Notes under the pieces: generated by a model
What the model was told of the DNA's origin: nothing
Databases searched by the model: none
The model's input: only the letters and a program-made list of their open reading frames with translations
Made by a program: the position numbers and the translations under genes
NCBI GenBank assembly: GCA_025506515.1
Contig: CM046447.1
Span: 86,900,352 to 86,964,351 of the forward strand
DNA: 64,000 nucleotides
Direction: 5' to 3'
DNA from: Flaveria trinervia
Taxonomy: Eukaryota > Streptophyta > Magnoliopsida > Asterales > Asteraceae
In this document: positions 47,092 to 58,760 of the stretch, in pieces
Position numbering within the stretch: position 1 is the stretch's first letter
Layout: the number at the start of each line of letters is the position of its first letter

Positions 47092-47465
47092 TGTGACATC
47101 CGGTAATTTTCCATTACCAAACTCCGTTAGTTCCATTAAGTCTTGCATACACGTGTCGTGAGCACACACTAGTTGTCATTGAATGTTGGTGAATTAATAA
47201 TAATTATCTATGATAAACATAATAATTTAATTAATAATGTTGATGATTAGTTGTGGTTATGTCAATTGTGAATTTTAAGTATTATTTGTGAATTTTACTT
47301 GTTAATGTGACAACGTGTTATATATATTTTATGAGTTTTTTACTAGTTGGAAAATATTTATGATTATTTTATTGATTAATAATGCTGTAGTTTATAGTTA
47401 ACATTGTAAAAAAAAGTTTCTAAAAAGATTAACTTTTAGAAAAGTTAATTTAAAAGAGGGTTTAT
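47092..47465 (+). repeat. R6 3' LTR, first part
   Basis: TGTGACATCCGGTAATTTTCC, similar to the start of R8 at 62505 over about 130 bases. Interrupted by R7 at 47466; TTTAT at 47461-47465 is the left target sequence. Confidence 0.85.
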
Positions 47466-49450
47466 TGTAACACCTGGTTAGATATTTATTTGCAGCTAAC
47501 GAAAGAAGAAAAAGAAATAAAGTCCAAATTCGGGGGACCAAACTTGCCAAAACGCGAGAAAGTTCGGAAGAGAAGGAGAATAAGAGGGGAGGTCAGCCCA
47601 CACCCTCCCAACATCTACAAAATTTTGCATTTTAAAGAGGAAGAGAAGAGAGAAAGGGAGAAAAGAGAGAAAAAGTTGGTTCGGGTGGATTCGAGTGAGT
47701 AAAATCGTCGTGTAGTGGGTCCAAACGAAGCTCTACTTCTTGGTGTGGTTTTTGTGAGTTCTAGGACCCCTCTTTTAAACGTTTTTGGTCGATTTTGGGG
47801 CTGGAACACATCTGAAAACTCGTTTTTGTATGTGTCTGTGTTTGACCCATTTGTATGTGGTTGCGTGTGATGCGTTTGGAGTTTGTTTCCGGGCTTGTGT
47901 GTGCTTGAATGGTGTTGTGGTATGCATTCCTAAGGTTTAGGATGGTTGATCTGGGCTTCGAATGGGTTTGGATGAGCTTGGAGGTCGAAAATGGCAGATT
48001 GGATTCGGGATGAACTGCATTCTGCATCAGATAGGGCTAGGCGGCCGAATGGAGGCTATACGGCCGATTGAGGTGCGATTGAGGTTCATTCTCACGACTA
48101 AGGGTTCATTCGCATGAATAAGGGCTCATTCGCATGAATGCTCATCCGCATTAGTTCCATCCACATTAGTTCCATTCGCATGGAACTCGTCCGCATTGAG
48201 TCATTCGTATAGTTTCATTCGCACGATTGGGTGTTCATCCGCATAGGTGTTCATTCGCATTGGTCCAATCGCATGATGTTCAGTCGCCTAAAGGCCATGC
48301 GACTGGTGGTTGTCCATACGCCCAAGTAGGGCTGGTGTACCCGAGGAAAATATAGTTCAATTACTGACTTTCGGGGGAAAGTACAGATGTAAGTTTTGAT
48401 GTGGGAGGTTCCCGTAGGTTCATGTAAGATGACTTTTGAGGTCATAGACGTTGCGATGGGCATGATGATGTATGTATGATGTTGCATGTTTATGCATGAT
48501 GCATGTTATGTATGTATGTATGATGCCCTGTATAATGATGTTGATGATTGTGTATGTTATGTTCCTTATTATGATGTATGTTTATCTTCCCGTGACTTTA
48601 CGTTCAATGAAGAATGAAATGAAAGTATTATGTAATGTAAAGTGAAAGATAATGAAAAGAGGAACATGATGAATGAATGCATGCATTAATGAACGAATGA
48701 ATGTAAGAAAGGCTTGCAAGCAAATGTATGGAGGTGCACACCCAGTGAAGGTGTTAGCTCAACGGTGTGCGGGTTGGCTACCCCGAAGGATGCACACTGG
48801 GGTCCAATCTTTGCGATTGACCATATGTATGGGATCCTTGCCGCTTACCCTAGGTGCTGGAGTCAGCTTCGTGCATAATGTTCGAGGTCTATGAAAGACC
48901 TCAGGCCTAGTTACCCGCTTCGTGCACAATGTTCGGGTAATGTACATGTCATAGAAAGTAATAAACGTACGAATGAATGTAAGAAGTATGAACGAATGAG
49001 AATGATAATGACGTACGATGAATAAACGAAAGTTAATGAACGATTAATGAAGATAATAATGATATTATCTATGTGTATGTATGATGTATGATCACATGAA
49101 TGTAAAGAACGATTTTAACGAAAGATAAAATATGTTTTATTATAAAACTAGGACGCACTTAGAAACGCTAACTTTTATGTGTTTCCAGTTGGCAGGTAAT
49201 GTTGCTGAGGATGGCACGGGGAGGCTACTCAGCTCTTTTGGATTGCATTCTTTTGATTAATGTTTTTGCATTGTAATGCGAACAAACAATATTTTGAATG
49301 AATGTTTTATTAACTTGCAAAAGCATTGTAATGATATGAAATGTTATTTTTATGTTTCCGCTACAATATTTTAGGTATGATTAATGTATAGTATATGTTT
49401 TATGTGCAATGATTTACCAGCTGTAAGTGTCCCGGGAACGGGGCCTTACA
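47466..49450 (+). repeat. R7 5' LTR
   Basis: 1985 bases. It includes a CATTCGCATGAATG/CATCCGCATT/CAATCGCATGATG array at 48060-48310 and an ATG-rich tract (ATGATG, TGTATGTATG) at 48440-48570. A paired GCTTCGTGCANAATGTTCG phrase occurs near 48866 and 48918. Confidence 0.92.
48060..48310. repeat. CGCATGAATG / CATCCGCATT array in the R7 LTR
   Basis: Degenerate short words (TTCATTCGCATGAATA, CATCCGCATTAGTTC, CATTCGCACGATTGG) identical in type to those in copia R3. CATCCGCATTAGTTC occurs exactly here and at about 12637 in the R3 leader. The 3' LTR copy is at 55040-55290. Confidence 0.85.
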
Positions 49451-49453
49451 AGT

Positions 49454-49466
49454 TGGTATCAGAGCC
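49454..49466 (+). other. R7 primer-binding site
   Basis: TGGTATCAGAGCC three bases after the LTR. The leader to the gag ATG (49802) is about 335 bases without ORFs. Confidence 0.88.
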
Positions 49467-49801
49467 AAAGTTTAAGTGAAATGGGCAAATTTTCAAAATA
49501 AAACTTAACTTAAACTGAGAATGGGACGGAAAGGGAAGGGATGCCAATCTGAGTAGCTGCGTGCCATCAGGTATTTTCGTAATGTTAACCGGTATTTTGT
49601 GCGCATGTTATGTGGTGTATGTGTTGTTTGTAGATTTAAATACTGATGTAGTCAAGATAGGTAATGCTTAGGGTATGAAGAGTAAAGTAAGTGGCTAATC
49701 ACAACTGGCCAATATAATTAGAGACTTACTATACTTGACATAAACTGAGTTGTTTCCTTGAATGACCGTATTGGTGTTTGAATCTTTCAGTGTGCGTGTG
49801 A

Positions 49802-51663
49802 ATGGACGGTGGTAGATCTTCGAAAGCCTCTTGTGGAGGTGGTCGTGATGGGCTTGGTGCTTAGTTGCGACCCAAGAGAGGAAGACCCAAAATTGAAAAG
49901 GTGGTTCACGAAGAACCAGAGACCCCTCATCCGGAGGGTGGCGACGAGAGCGCCAATCTGAGAGCCTCAGTAAAGGAAGTTGTTATGGAAGAAGTCCATC
50001 AGGTCATGCAGACAATTTTACCATCTGTGGTGACCGAAGTCATCAAGGCTAAACGGGAAGGGAAAGACAAGAGAGGAACAGGTCTACGGGAGGACGAGAG
50101 CAACCAGAGCGTGAAACAGTTCTATCTGATGAGGAAAAAGAAGAGGAAGAGCCTGCGCTGGAGCCGGCACGAGGCTGTAATTATGGGGCGTTTCAACGAT
50201 GCAAGCCCCCTACTTTTGATGGAAACGGCACTGCTGCTACTGCTCACCGGTGGGTGAGAGAAATAGAGGTCGTCTTAAATATCAACGAGTGCCAGAAGGA
50301 CCAGAAGGTAAAGTTTACTACCCACTCGTTTGTGGACTCGCCTCTGTGTTGGTGGGACAATATAGTCCAAGCCGAGGGTAGCAGGACCATCAGGAGGATG
50401 AGATGGTCTGAACTAAAGAAGTTAGTGATCAAGGAGTTCTATCCTTATAGAGAAATGGATAAAGTTGAAAGGGAGTTCCTACAGCTGGAGGCGGGAACCA
50501 TGACACACCAACAGTATACCACCAAATTCAAATAGATGGCACGCCTGGTGCCCAAAAAAGTGACGCCTTTGTCACGAAAGATTAAAAGATACATCCAGGG
50601 TTTGCCAGCGGATATTCGCAGGCACATGATCGTCGCCCGACTGAGCACGTTTAGGTCGGCGGTTGACTTGGCAAGGAGATTGTATGATGAGAGGGTGGTA
50701 GTGGTGGTGGCTTAAGGTAGCAAGAAGGGTGGTGGTGATCAGAACTAGAATGGGAAGAGGTTTGGTCGGGGTGATGCCTCGACGGGTAACAAGAAGGCAC
50801 GGGTGGATGATCGTCGTGTAGTCACACTGGGTACGAGATCGAGGAAGTGTGGCAAATGTGGGAAAGAGCATAGCGGTGATTATAGGTGGGGGTTGAACAT
50901 CTATTTCAAGTGTGGGAAGCCTGGTCAAATGGCTAGAGACTACAGGGGTACAAGGTGTTTCAACTGTGAGGAAAGTGGTTATGTGAGTAAAGATTGTAAA
51001 AAGTCAAGGGCCGAGGGTTCCGGGGTAAAAAAGACGGGAAGTGAAGAACCGAGGGCGAGCGCCAGGGCATTCACTATGACCCAGGAGGAGGCTAGGACGG
51101 ACCCTGATGTTGTGTCCGGTACGTTTCTAGTGAACCAAACTTTAGCTTTCGTGTTATTTGATTCGGGTGCCACTAAAATTTTTATTTCTGCTGCTTTCTG
51201 TGCTAACCTGCATGTTCGTAATAGACCTGTCGATGAGCCCTTTGATGTAGAAACTTCCATAGATAAGTCTACTAAGATTTCTGAGATGATAGAGAATTAT
51301 GATGTGGAGCTAGAAGGTCATAAGTTTCCTGTTAGACCGTTCGTGATGACCCTAGGTGGTTTCGATTTGGTTCTTGGGATGGATTGGTTGGCGAACTTCG
51401 AGGTGAACATTATGTGTCGCAAGAAGATGATTTGTCTGACAGCGCCTGACGGTGGTTCGGTGACGGTTTATGGTGATCGGGTTACTACGATCCCGAAAGT
51501 AATCTCAATGGCGGTGGCAGGAAAGTGTATGAAGCGTGGATGTAGCACCTGCTTGGCTTATGTAAAGGATGTGGATACGCCAACACCACAACTATCTGAT
51601 GTACCGGTTGTGTGTGACTTTCCAGGACGTCTTCCCATAAGATTTACCAGGAGTGCCACCTGA
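49802..51663 (+). pseudogene. R7 gag and protease
   Basis: ATG at 49802 (MDGGRSSKAS), a TAG at 49862, then RPKRGRPKIEK. A frameshift near 50190 leads into the gypsy retrotransposon gag domain (WVREIEVVLNINEC, SPLCWWDNIV, FYPYREMDKVEREFLQL; 50250-50535). Further stops lie at 50533 and 50713. Three CCHC-like repeats follow at 50848-51000: CGKCGKEHSGDY and FKCGKPGQMARDY have lost the last Cys, while CFNCEESGYVSKDC is intact. The protease has FVLFDSGATKIFIS (51150-51190) and LVLGMDWL (51370). The frame ends at 51661-51663. Confidence 0.88.
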
Positions 51664-52980
51664 CAGAGAGATCAAGTTTCAGATTGATCTGATACCAGGA
51701 GCCAACCTGTTGCCAAGGCACCATATCGGTTGGCTCCGACGGAGATAAAAGAGTTGATGGAGCAGTTGCAAGAGCTACTTGATAAGGGGTTCATTAGGCC
51801 GAGTATCTCTCCTTGGGGTGCTCCGGTCCTGTTTGTGAAGAAGAAAGACGGTAGTATGAGGATGTGTATTGACTACCGTGAGCTAAGTTGACGATAAAGA
51901 ACCGATACCCCTTACCAAGAATTGATGACTTGTTTCATCAGCTTCAAAGTGCCAGCTGGTTTTCAAGAATAGACCTTCGATCGGGCTACCATCAGCTAAA
52001 GGTGAAAGAGCAGGATATCCCTAAAACAGTTTTCCGCACGCGTTATGGTCACTACGAGTTTCTCGTCATGTCTTTTCGTTTGACCAATGCGCCAGCTGCT
52101 TTTATGGATCTGATGAATCGAGTGTGTCGGCCGATGTTGGATAAATCAGTGATCCTGTTTATTGATGATATCCTGATTTATTCAAAGAATGAGGAGGAGC
52201 ATGCCAGTCACATTCGGGAGGTTCTAGAGACGCTAAGGAAGGAGAAGTTGTACGCCAAGTTCTTTAAGTTCACATTCTGGTTGCACAAAGTTCAGTTTTT
52301 GGGTCATGTGGTAAATCCCCCCGGGATTATGGTGGACCTGGCAAAGGTGGAGGCAATGATGCAATGGAAGTCTCCAAAGACGCCATCGGATATTCACAGC
52401 TTCTTGGGTTTGGCGGGCTATTACAGAAGATTTATCCAAGACTTCTCTAAGATTGCTTCTCCACTCATCAAGTTGACCCGGAAAGATGTGAAATTTGTAT
52501 GGGGTCAGGCTCAAGAGAAGGCATTCGAAGAATTGAAGGCGAGATTGCTCAAGCTGTTGTTTGTCATTACCCAATGGAAGTGAAGATTTAGTGGTTTATT
52601 CTGATGCTTCCTACTCAGGGTTGAGGTGTGTGCTAATGCAGAGAGGAAAGGTTATAGCCTATGCATCCTGACAGCTGAAGGTTATGAGGTCAATTATCCT
52701 ACTCATGACTTGGAGCTAGGAGTCGTGGTCTTTGCACTAAAGATTTGGAGGCACTATCTTTACGGGACGAAGTGCACCATATTCACTGACCACAAGAGCT
52801 TGAAGTACTTCTTTGAGCAGAAGGAGTTGAACATGAGGTAGAGAAGATGGTTGAGTTCATAAAAGACTATGACTAATAGATCCATTACCATCCGGGCAAA
52901 GCCAACGTGGTGGCTGATGCCCTTAGCCGAAAAGAGAGGCCCGAGCCGATTCGGGTGAAGCGTATCAGCTAATCATGACC
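51664..52980 (+). pseudogene. R7 reverse transcriptase and RNase H
   Basis: RT: KGFIRPSISPWGAPVLFVKK (51785-51845), CIDYRELS, stop, then one open frame 51888-52583 with LRSGYHQLKV, ALMSF-like 'LVMSFRLTNAPAAF' and the active site LFIDDILIYS (52160-52190), normal for plant gypsy. The connection LGLAGYYRRFI is intact. RNase H: VYSDASYSG (after a shift near 52590), THDLELGVVVFALKIWRHYLYG, FTDHKSLKYF and HPGKANVVADALSRK (52885-52935). Stops at 52839 and near 52875 break the last part. Confidence 0.92.
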
Positions 52981-54403
52981 TCTGACATGATGAAGCAAGT
53001 TAAGAGTTTCAAGATGAGGCACTGAAAGAAGATCATCTTAACTCGAAAAGAATGAGAGGTCTGGTTGCGGAATTGGGTGAAAACACACTTGGTGTTAAAA
53101 CCCGATTTGGACGAGTGTGGATTCCTCGTTTTGGGGATCTACGCACGAGATCACGGATGAGGCTCACAAGACTCGATACTCCATTCATCCAGGTGCCACA
53201 AAAATGTATCAAGACATGAAGAAGGAGTATTGGTGGCCTGGTATGAAACATGACGTGGTGGAGTATGTGAGTAAATGCCTTACTTGTCTATAGGTGAAGG
53301 CCGAGCATCAGAAGCCGTATGGGAAGAACCAACCTTTGGATATACCAGAATGGAAGTGGGAGCACATCACCATGGATTTTATTACAAAGCTGTCGCGTAC
53401 TCCAAAAGGGTATGATGCTATATGGGTGATTGTTGACCGCTTGACGAAGAGTGCTCCTTCCTACCGATCTGCGAGATATATTCATCTGAGAGGTTGGCTG
53501 ATCTGTTTATTAAGGAATTGTAACTCGTCACGGTGTGCCGGTGTCTATTGTGTCTGATCATGACACCCGTTTACATCCAAATTCTAGAAGAAATTCCACG
53601 ACGCCATGGGGACGAGGTTACACATTAGCACGACTTACCATCCCCAGACTGATAGTTAGTCAGAAAGGACCATTCAGACATTGGAGGACATGCTTCGGGC
53701 ATGTGTGATTGATTGGGGGAAGTTGGGATGACCACTACCATTAGCTGAATTCTCATACAACAACAGTTATCATGCCAGCATTGGTATGCCACCTTATGAG
53801 ATGCTATATGGTAGGAGATGCAGAAACCCCATCTATTGGGGTGATATTGGTAAAAAAGAACTAGGGAGCGTCAAGGTAATCGAGGCTACAACTGAGAAGC
53901 TTGAAAAGATCAAGGCATTCATGAAGGAAGCCAAAGATAGACAGAAGTCGATGCTGATAAACAACGCAGACCGATTGAGTTCCAGGTGGGTGACCGGTTA
54001 TGTTGAAGGTCTCACCTTGGAAGGGGATCTTCTGATTCAGGAAATGGGGCAAGTTGAGCCCAGGGTATTTAGGGCCTTTCCAAATCATTGCAGAGTAGGA
54101 GAGGTGGCCTATAGACTGGAGTTACCAGATGATTAAGTAGAATTCACCCGACATTTCAAGTATCTCATCTAAGGAAATGCTTGGCAGATGGAGATATGAT
54201 TGCTCCACTGGAGGACATCAAAGTAGATGAATGGCTCAATTATGTGGAGCAACCAGTGGCAATCATCGATCGAAAAGAAGAGGATGAGAAATAAAGTGGT
54301 TCCTCTGGTGCGTGTACAGTGGAAGCATAGGAAAGGATCCGAGTCAATATGGGTGACTGAAGAAGAAATGAGGCAGCATTACCCACGTTTGTTTGAGGAA
54401 TAA
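52981..54403 (+). pseudogene. R7 integrase and chromodomain
   Basis: Zinc region: HPGATKMYQDMKKEYWWPGMKHDVVEYVSKCLTC (abbreviated: His pair near 53165-53185, Cys pair near 53278-53288). Core: MDFITKLSRTPKGYDAIWVI (53370), the second Asp region VSDHDT (53550) and a damaged Glu region (TDS, stop, SERTIQTLEDML near 53650). The C-terminal NNSYHASIGMPPYEMLYGRR is open at 53786. The tail has VQWKHRKGSESIW and HYPRLFEE, a chromodomain-like end, TAA at 54401-54403. Several frameshifts occur, so no active product is expected. Confidence 0.88.
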
Positions 54404-54429
54404 TAGGTTTTCAGGGATGAAACTTATCT

Positions 54430-54442
54430 AAGGGGGCGGACT
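54430..54442 (+). other. R7 polypurine tract
   Basis: AAGGGGGCGGACT just before the 3' LTR. Confidence 0.85.
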
Positions 54443-56578
54443 TGTAACACCCGGTTAGATATTTATTTTAAAGCTGACGAAAGAAGAAAAAGAAATAAAG
54501 TCTAAATTCGGGGGACCAACTTGCCAAAACGCGAGAAAGTTCGGAAGAGAAGGAGAATAAGAGGGGAGGGCAGCCCACACCCTCCCCACATATCCAAAAT
54601 TCTGCATTTTAAAGAGGAAGAGAAGAGAGAAAGGGAGAAAAGAGAGGAAAAGTTGGTTCGAGTGGATTCGAGTGAGCAAAATCATCGTGTAGTGGGTCCA
54701 AACGAAGCTCTACTTCTTGGTGTGGTTTGTGTGAGTTCTAGGACCCCTCTTTTAAATGTTTTTGGTTGATTTTAGGGCTAGAACACATCTGAAAACCAGT
54801 TTTTGTATGTGTGGTGTTTGACCCATTGTTTGTGGTTGCTTGTGATACGTTTGGAGTTTATTTCCGGGCTTGTGCGTGCTTGAATTTGTGTTGTGTTATT
54901 CATTCCTAAGGTTTAGGATGGTTGATCTGGGCTTAGAATGGGTTTGGATGAGCTTGGAGCTCGAAAATGGCAGATTAGGTTCGGGATGAACTGCATTCTA
55001 CATCAACTAGGGCTAGGGGACCGAATGGAGGCCATACGGCCGATTGACATGCGCTTAAGGTTCATTCACACGACTGAGGTTTCATTAGCACGAATAAGGG
55101 CTCATTCGCATGAATGCTCATCCGCATTTGTTCCATCCGCATTAGTTCCATTCGCATGGAACTCGTCCGCATTGAGTCCATTCGCATAGTTTCATTCGCA
55201 CGATTGGGTGTTCATCCGCATATGTGTTCATCCGCATTGGTCCAATCGCATGATGTTCAGTCGCCTAGAGGCCATGCGACTGAAGGTTTTCCGTACGCCC
55301 AAGTAGGGCTGGTGTACCAGAGGAAAATGTAGTTCAATTACTGATTTTTGGGGAAAGTGCAGATGTAAGTTTTGATGTGGGAGGTTCCCGTAGGTTCATG
55401 TAAGATGACTTTTGAGGTCATAGATGCTGCGATAGGCATGATGATGCATGTATGATGTTGCATGTTTATGCATGATGCATGTTATGTATGTATGTATGAT
55501 GCCGTGTATGATGATGTTGATGACTGTGTATGTTATGTTTCTTATTATGATGTATGTTTATCTTTCCCATGACTTTACGTTGAATGAATGAATGAAATGA
55601 AAGTATTATGTAACGTAAAGTGAAAGATAATGAAAAGCGGAACATGATGAATGAATGCATGCATTAATGAACGAATGAATGTAAGAAAGGCTTGCAAGCA
55701 AATGTATGGAGGTGCACACCCAGTGAAGGTGTTAGCTCAACGGTGTACGGGTTAGCTACCCCGAAGGATGCACACTAGGGTCCAATCTTTGTGATTGACC
55801 ATATGTATGGGATCCTTGTCTCGTGCCCTATGTGCTGGAGTCAGCTTCGTGCACAATGTTCAAGGTCTATGAAAGACCTCAGGCCTAGTTACCAACTTCG
55901 TGCAGAATGTCCGGGGTATAGCATAAGGCATTAATCCAAAATGTAAGAGAAAGATAAGTGGTGAATGTAATTACCCTAGGTAATGGAGTCAGCTTCGTGC
56001 CCAATGTTCGAGGTCTATGAAAGGCCTCAGGCCCAGTTACCCGCTTCATGCACAATGTTTGGGGTAATATACATGTCATCGGAAGTAATGAACGTACAAA
56101 TGAATGTAAGAAGTATGAACGAATGAGAATGATAATGACGTACGATGAATGAACGAAAGTTAATGAATGATTAATGAAGATAATAATGATATTATCTATG
56201 TGTGCATATGATGTATGATCACATGAATGTAAAGAACAGTCTTAACGAAAGATAAAATATGTTTTATTATAAAACTAGAACTCACTCAACAATGCTGACT
56301 TTTATGTGTTTCCAGTTAGCACGTAATGTTGCTGAGGATAGCACGGGGCGGCTACTCAGCCCTTTTGGATGGCATTCTCTTGATTAATGTTTTTGCATTG
56401 TAATGCGACCAAAAATATTTTGAATGAATGTTGTATTAACTTGCAAAAGCATTTGTAATGATATGAAAAGTTATTTTTATGTTTCCGCTGCAATGTTTTA
56501 GGTATGATTAAATGTAAAGTATATGTTTTATGTGCAATGATTTACCAGCTGTAAGCGTCCCAGGAATGGGGCCTTATA
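54443..56578 (+). repeat. R7 3' LTR
   Basis: About 150 bases longer than the 5' LTR. Most of the difference is a duplicated segment carrying CAGCTTCGTGC...AGGTCTATGAAAG at about 55845-55900 and again at 55988-56040. Confidence 0.92.
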
Positions 56579-58760
56579 TTATATGAAAAATCTATTCACA
56601 TTAAGTTGAAAAATCCCAACCCTAACCCCCCAAACCCTCATTCGGCCACAAACACCACCCAAACACCCCACCCTTTGCGATTTCAAGCCTAAACAACAAG
56701 AACAAGTCGATTTTGATTAGTTCCAAGTGGTTCCAAGGTGTTGGCAAGCATAATTCTTGATTACTACACGTCTAAAGGTATGTTTTATCAAGATTTTTTA
56801 TAGGTTTTGATTCTTGATGAACCCTAAATTATGCATGAAGAGTTGGAATTGGTTATTTTTAGATGATATGTTGTTAATTAGGATGTGATTATGATGATTA
56901 TGCAACAAATCTATGAATTAATCATGTAGTTCATACATTTCCTAAAGTAGAACCTTTTTCTTCGTGGAATTCATGATTTGACGATCGTATGCTATTAGAT
57001 ACATTTTTTGGATGTTAGTTTACATGGATTGTGCAAGAAAAAACATGAAATCCAGTGATTGTTCATACCTTACTATGAGTAGAAACTTTTATGTATGATG
57101 TTTAGGAATTATGATGAATTGATGATCATTGTCATGGTTAGATGAATGCTATGAACTTGAATAGGTATAAAGTTGATGAATTTATGAATTGGATGTTAGA
57201 TTTATTTTGGGTGTTACTTTCCGAAAATAGAAACTTTATTTTTGAAGAACATGGGATATGATGATTTGAGCATGCTTATGATGTTAGGATCATGTTAGAA
57301 TGCTTATTGATAATGTCTAGTGTGGTGGGATGTGTATTTGGGTTGTATCGATGCTTGATTAAACATTTAAAGAAATTAGGTTTTTGATAACTTACATGAT
57401 GATAGATTATGATAAGGGATTAGCAAATGATGTTTGGGATTGTAGTTGATTATGAATCCTGTTGATTAATGTGATTATGATTGTTATACACACGTGCGAA
57501 TCTGATGCCCTTACTTAGTAGGATTGGCAGGGTATAGGATGTGACGGCGTGATTGGCTTCACATGGCATGTAGTGCATGATTAGACTTCATGTATGATTC
57601 ATTAGTTGTGATGTATTTATAAATGTTTTGAGCATGTTGATTGTTTTAGATTCGCATGAGTTGTATGATAATCTAATGTAGTATGATGACATTGAAATAA
57701 TTTGGGTTAATGATATGATACACGTGTATAACTTGTATGATATTCATGTATGATAAGTTTATATGCTTAGTTAAACAAGAATTCTGTTAATATGTCACCA
57801 ACGAATCAAACGGGTCACTAGATTGAATGAGTCTTGTTTTCCAAAACCTTGGGTCAATGTGTTTATTAGCACCTAGGGTTGTTAAGCTTTCTGTGTACCC
57901 ATACTTATGTACTTACGTGTTCTAGGTAACCTTTAAAGGGTTGCTCTTCCGTCCGTGTTAGCATTTGTTATTGTTCATGTGTGCATCAAGTGAGTTCATG
58001 CCCCATACTTTTATACACTCTCTTTTGGAAGGAGATAGCATACTTGCTTATAAATGCTTTATATTATAAGTTGTGTATAGTTTAACACATTGTATTATAC
58101 CTTGAAAGTCCTCACACTTTCAAATCATTAATAATGGTAACTAGCGGGAAATTTTGGGTAGTACTAATGGGTTTGACAAGCCCCACCTATGCGACTCGAG
58201 GTCAAACGGGTGCAATATTGTCCTAAACACAAACATCGTCATGACTTAGTAAGTCGTGATGAGAGACAACAAATGCAACATAGTCAGTTTTGATCACGAA
58301 ATCACTATGGTTATTACTTATGATTATAATAGCTATCTATTTCAATGCACTTCTTATGTTTTACAACTGTTATGGATTATGTTTAACGCAAACTCTTGAA
58401 CTCACCAACCATTATGTTGACACTTTTAGTATGCTATTGTTAGGTCGTTAACTCGATTTGCCCATAGGAGCACATCACAAGTCAAGCATGCATTTTAATA
58501 CTCCATATTTATGACATGACGCTTGGTTTTTATTTATGAGCTTTAAATATTGGATGGGCACGTGTTTTCCTAAATTACATTTACATACTTTTGGTTTGTC
58601 TTATTTATAAAACGCTTCCGCATAGTTTTAAGTTTGGACTTTGGTTGGTTTTATTTTAAATATGGAATATAGTGTCATTCTGAGTAACTAGTGACTGTAA
58701 TCTTGGTTTGTTCACTTGCCTCGCGGTAAAACCCTGCATGTGGATTTTGAGGCTGTGACA
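56579..58760 (+). repeat. R6 3' LTR, second part
   Basis: Continues after R7 and aligns by eye with 62880-64000 (CCCAAACCC...GATTTC, then CACACGTGCGAA at 57482 and at the window end). It ends GGCTGTGACA at 58760. The reconstructed LTR length is about 2.5 kb. No ORF. Confidence 0.75.

Larger units (their letters stand above)
47466..56578 (+). mobile_element. R7: Ty3/gypsy chromovirus, 9.1 kb, nearly complete
   Basis: LTRs 47466-49450 and 54443-56578 (TGTAACACC...GGGGCCTTACA; the last copy ends TTATA). A primer-binding site lies at 49454 and a purine tract at 54430-54442. Left flank TTTAT, right flank TTATA, so the duplication is probably TTTAT with a small loss on the right. Order gag, protease, RT, RNase H, integrase, chromodomain. 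The order RT before integrase defines gypsy. The chromodomain-like tail suggests the Tekay (Del) branch, by inference. Confidence 0.92.
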
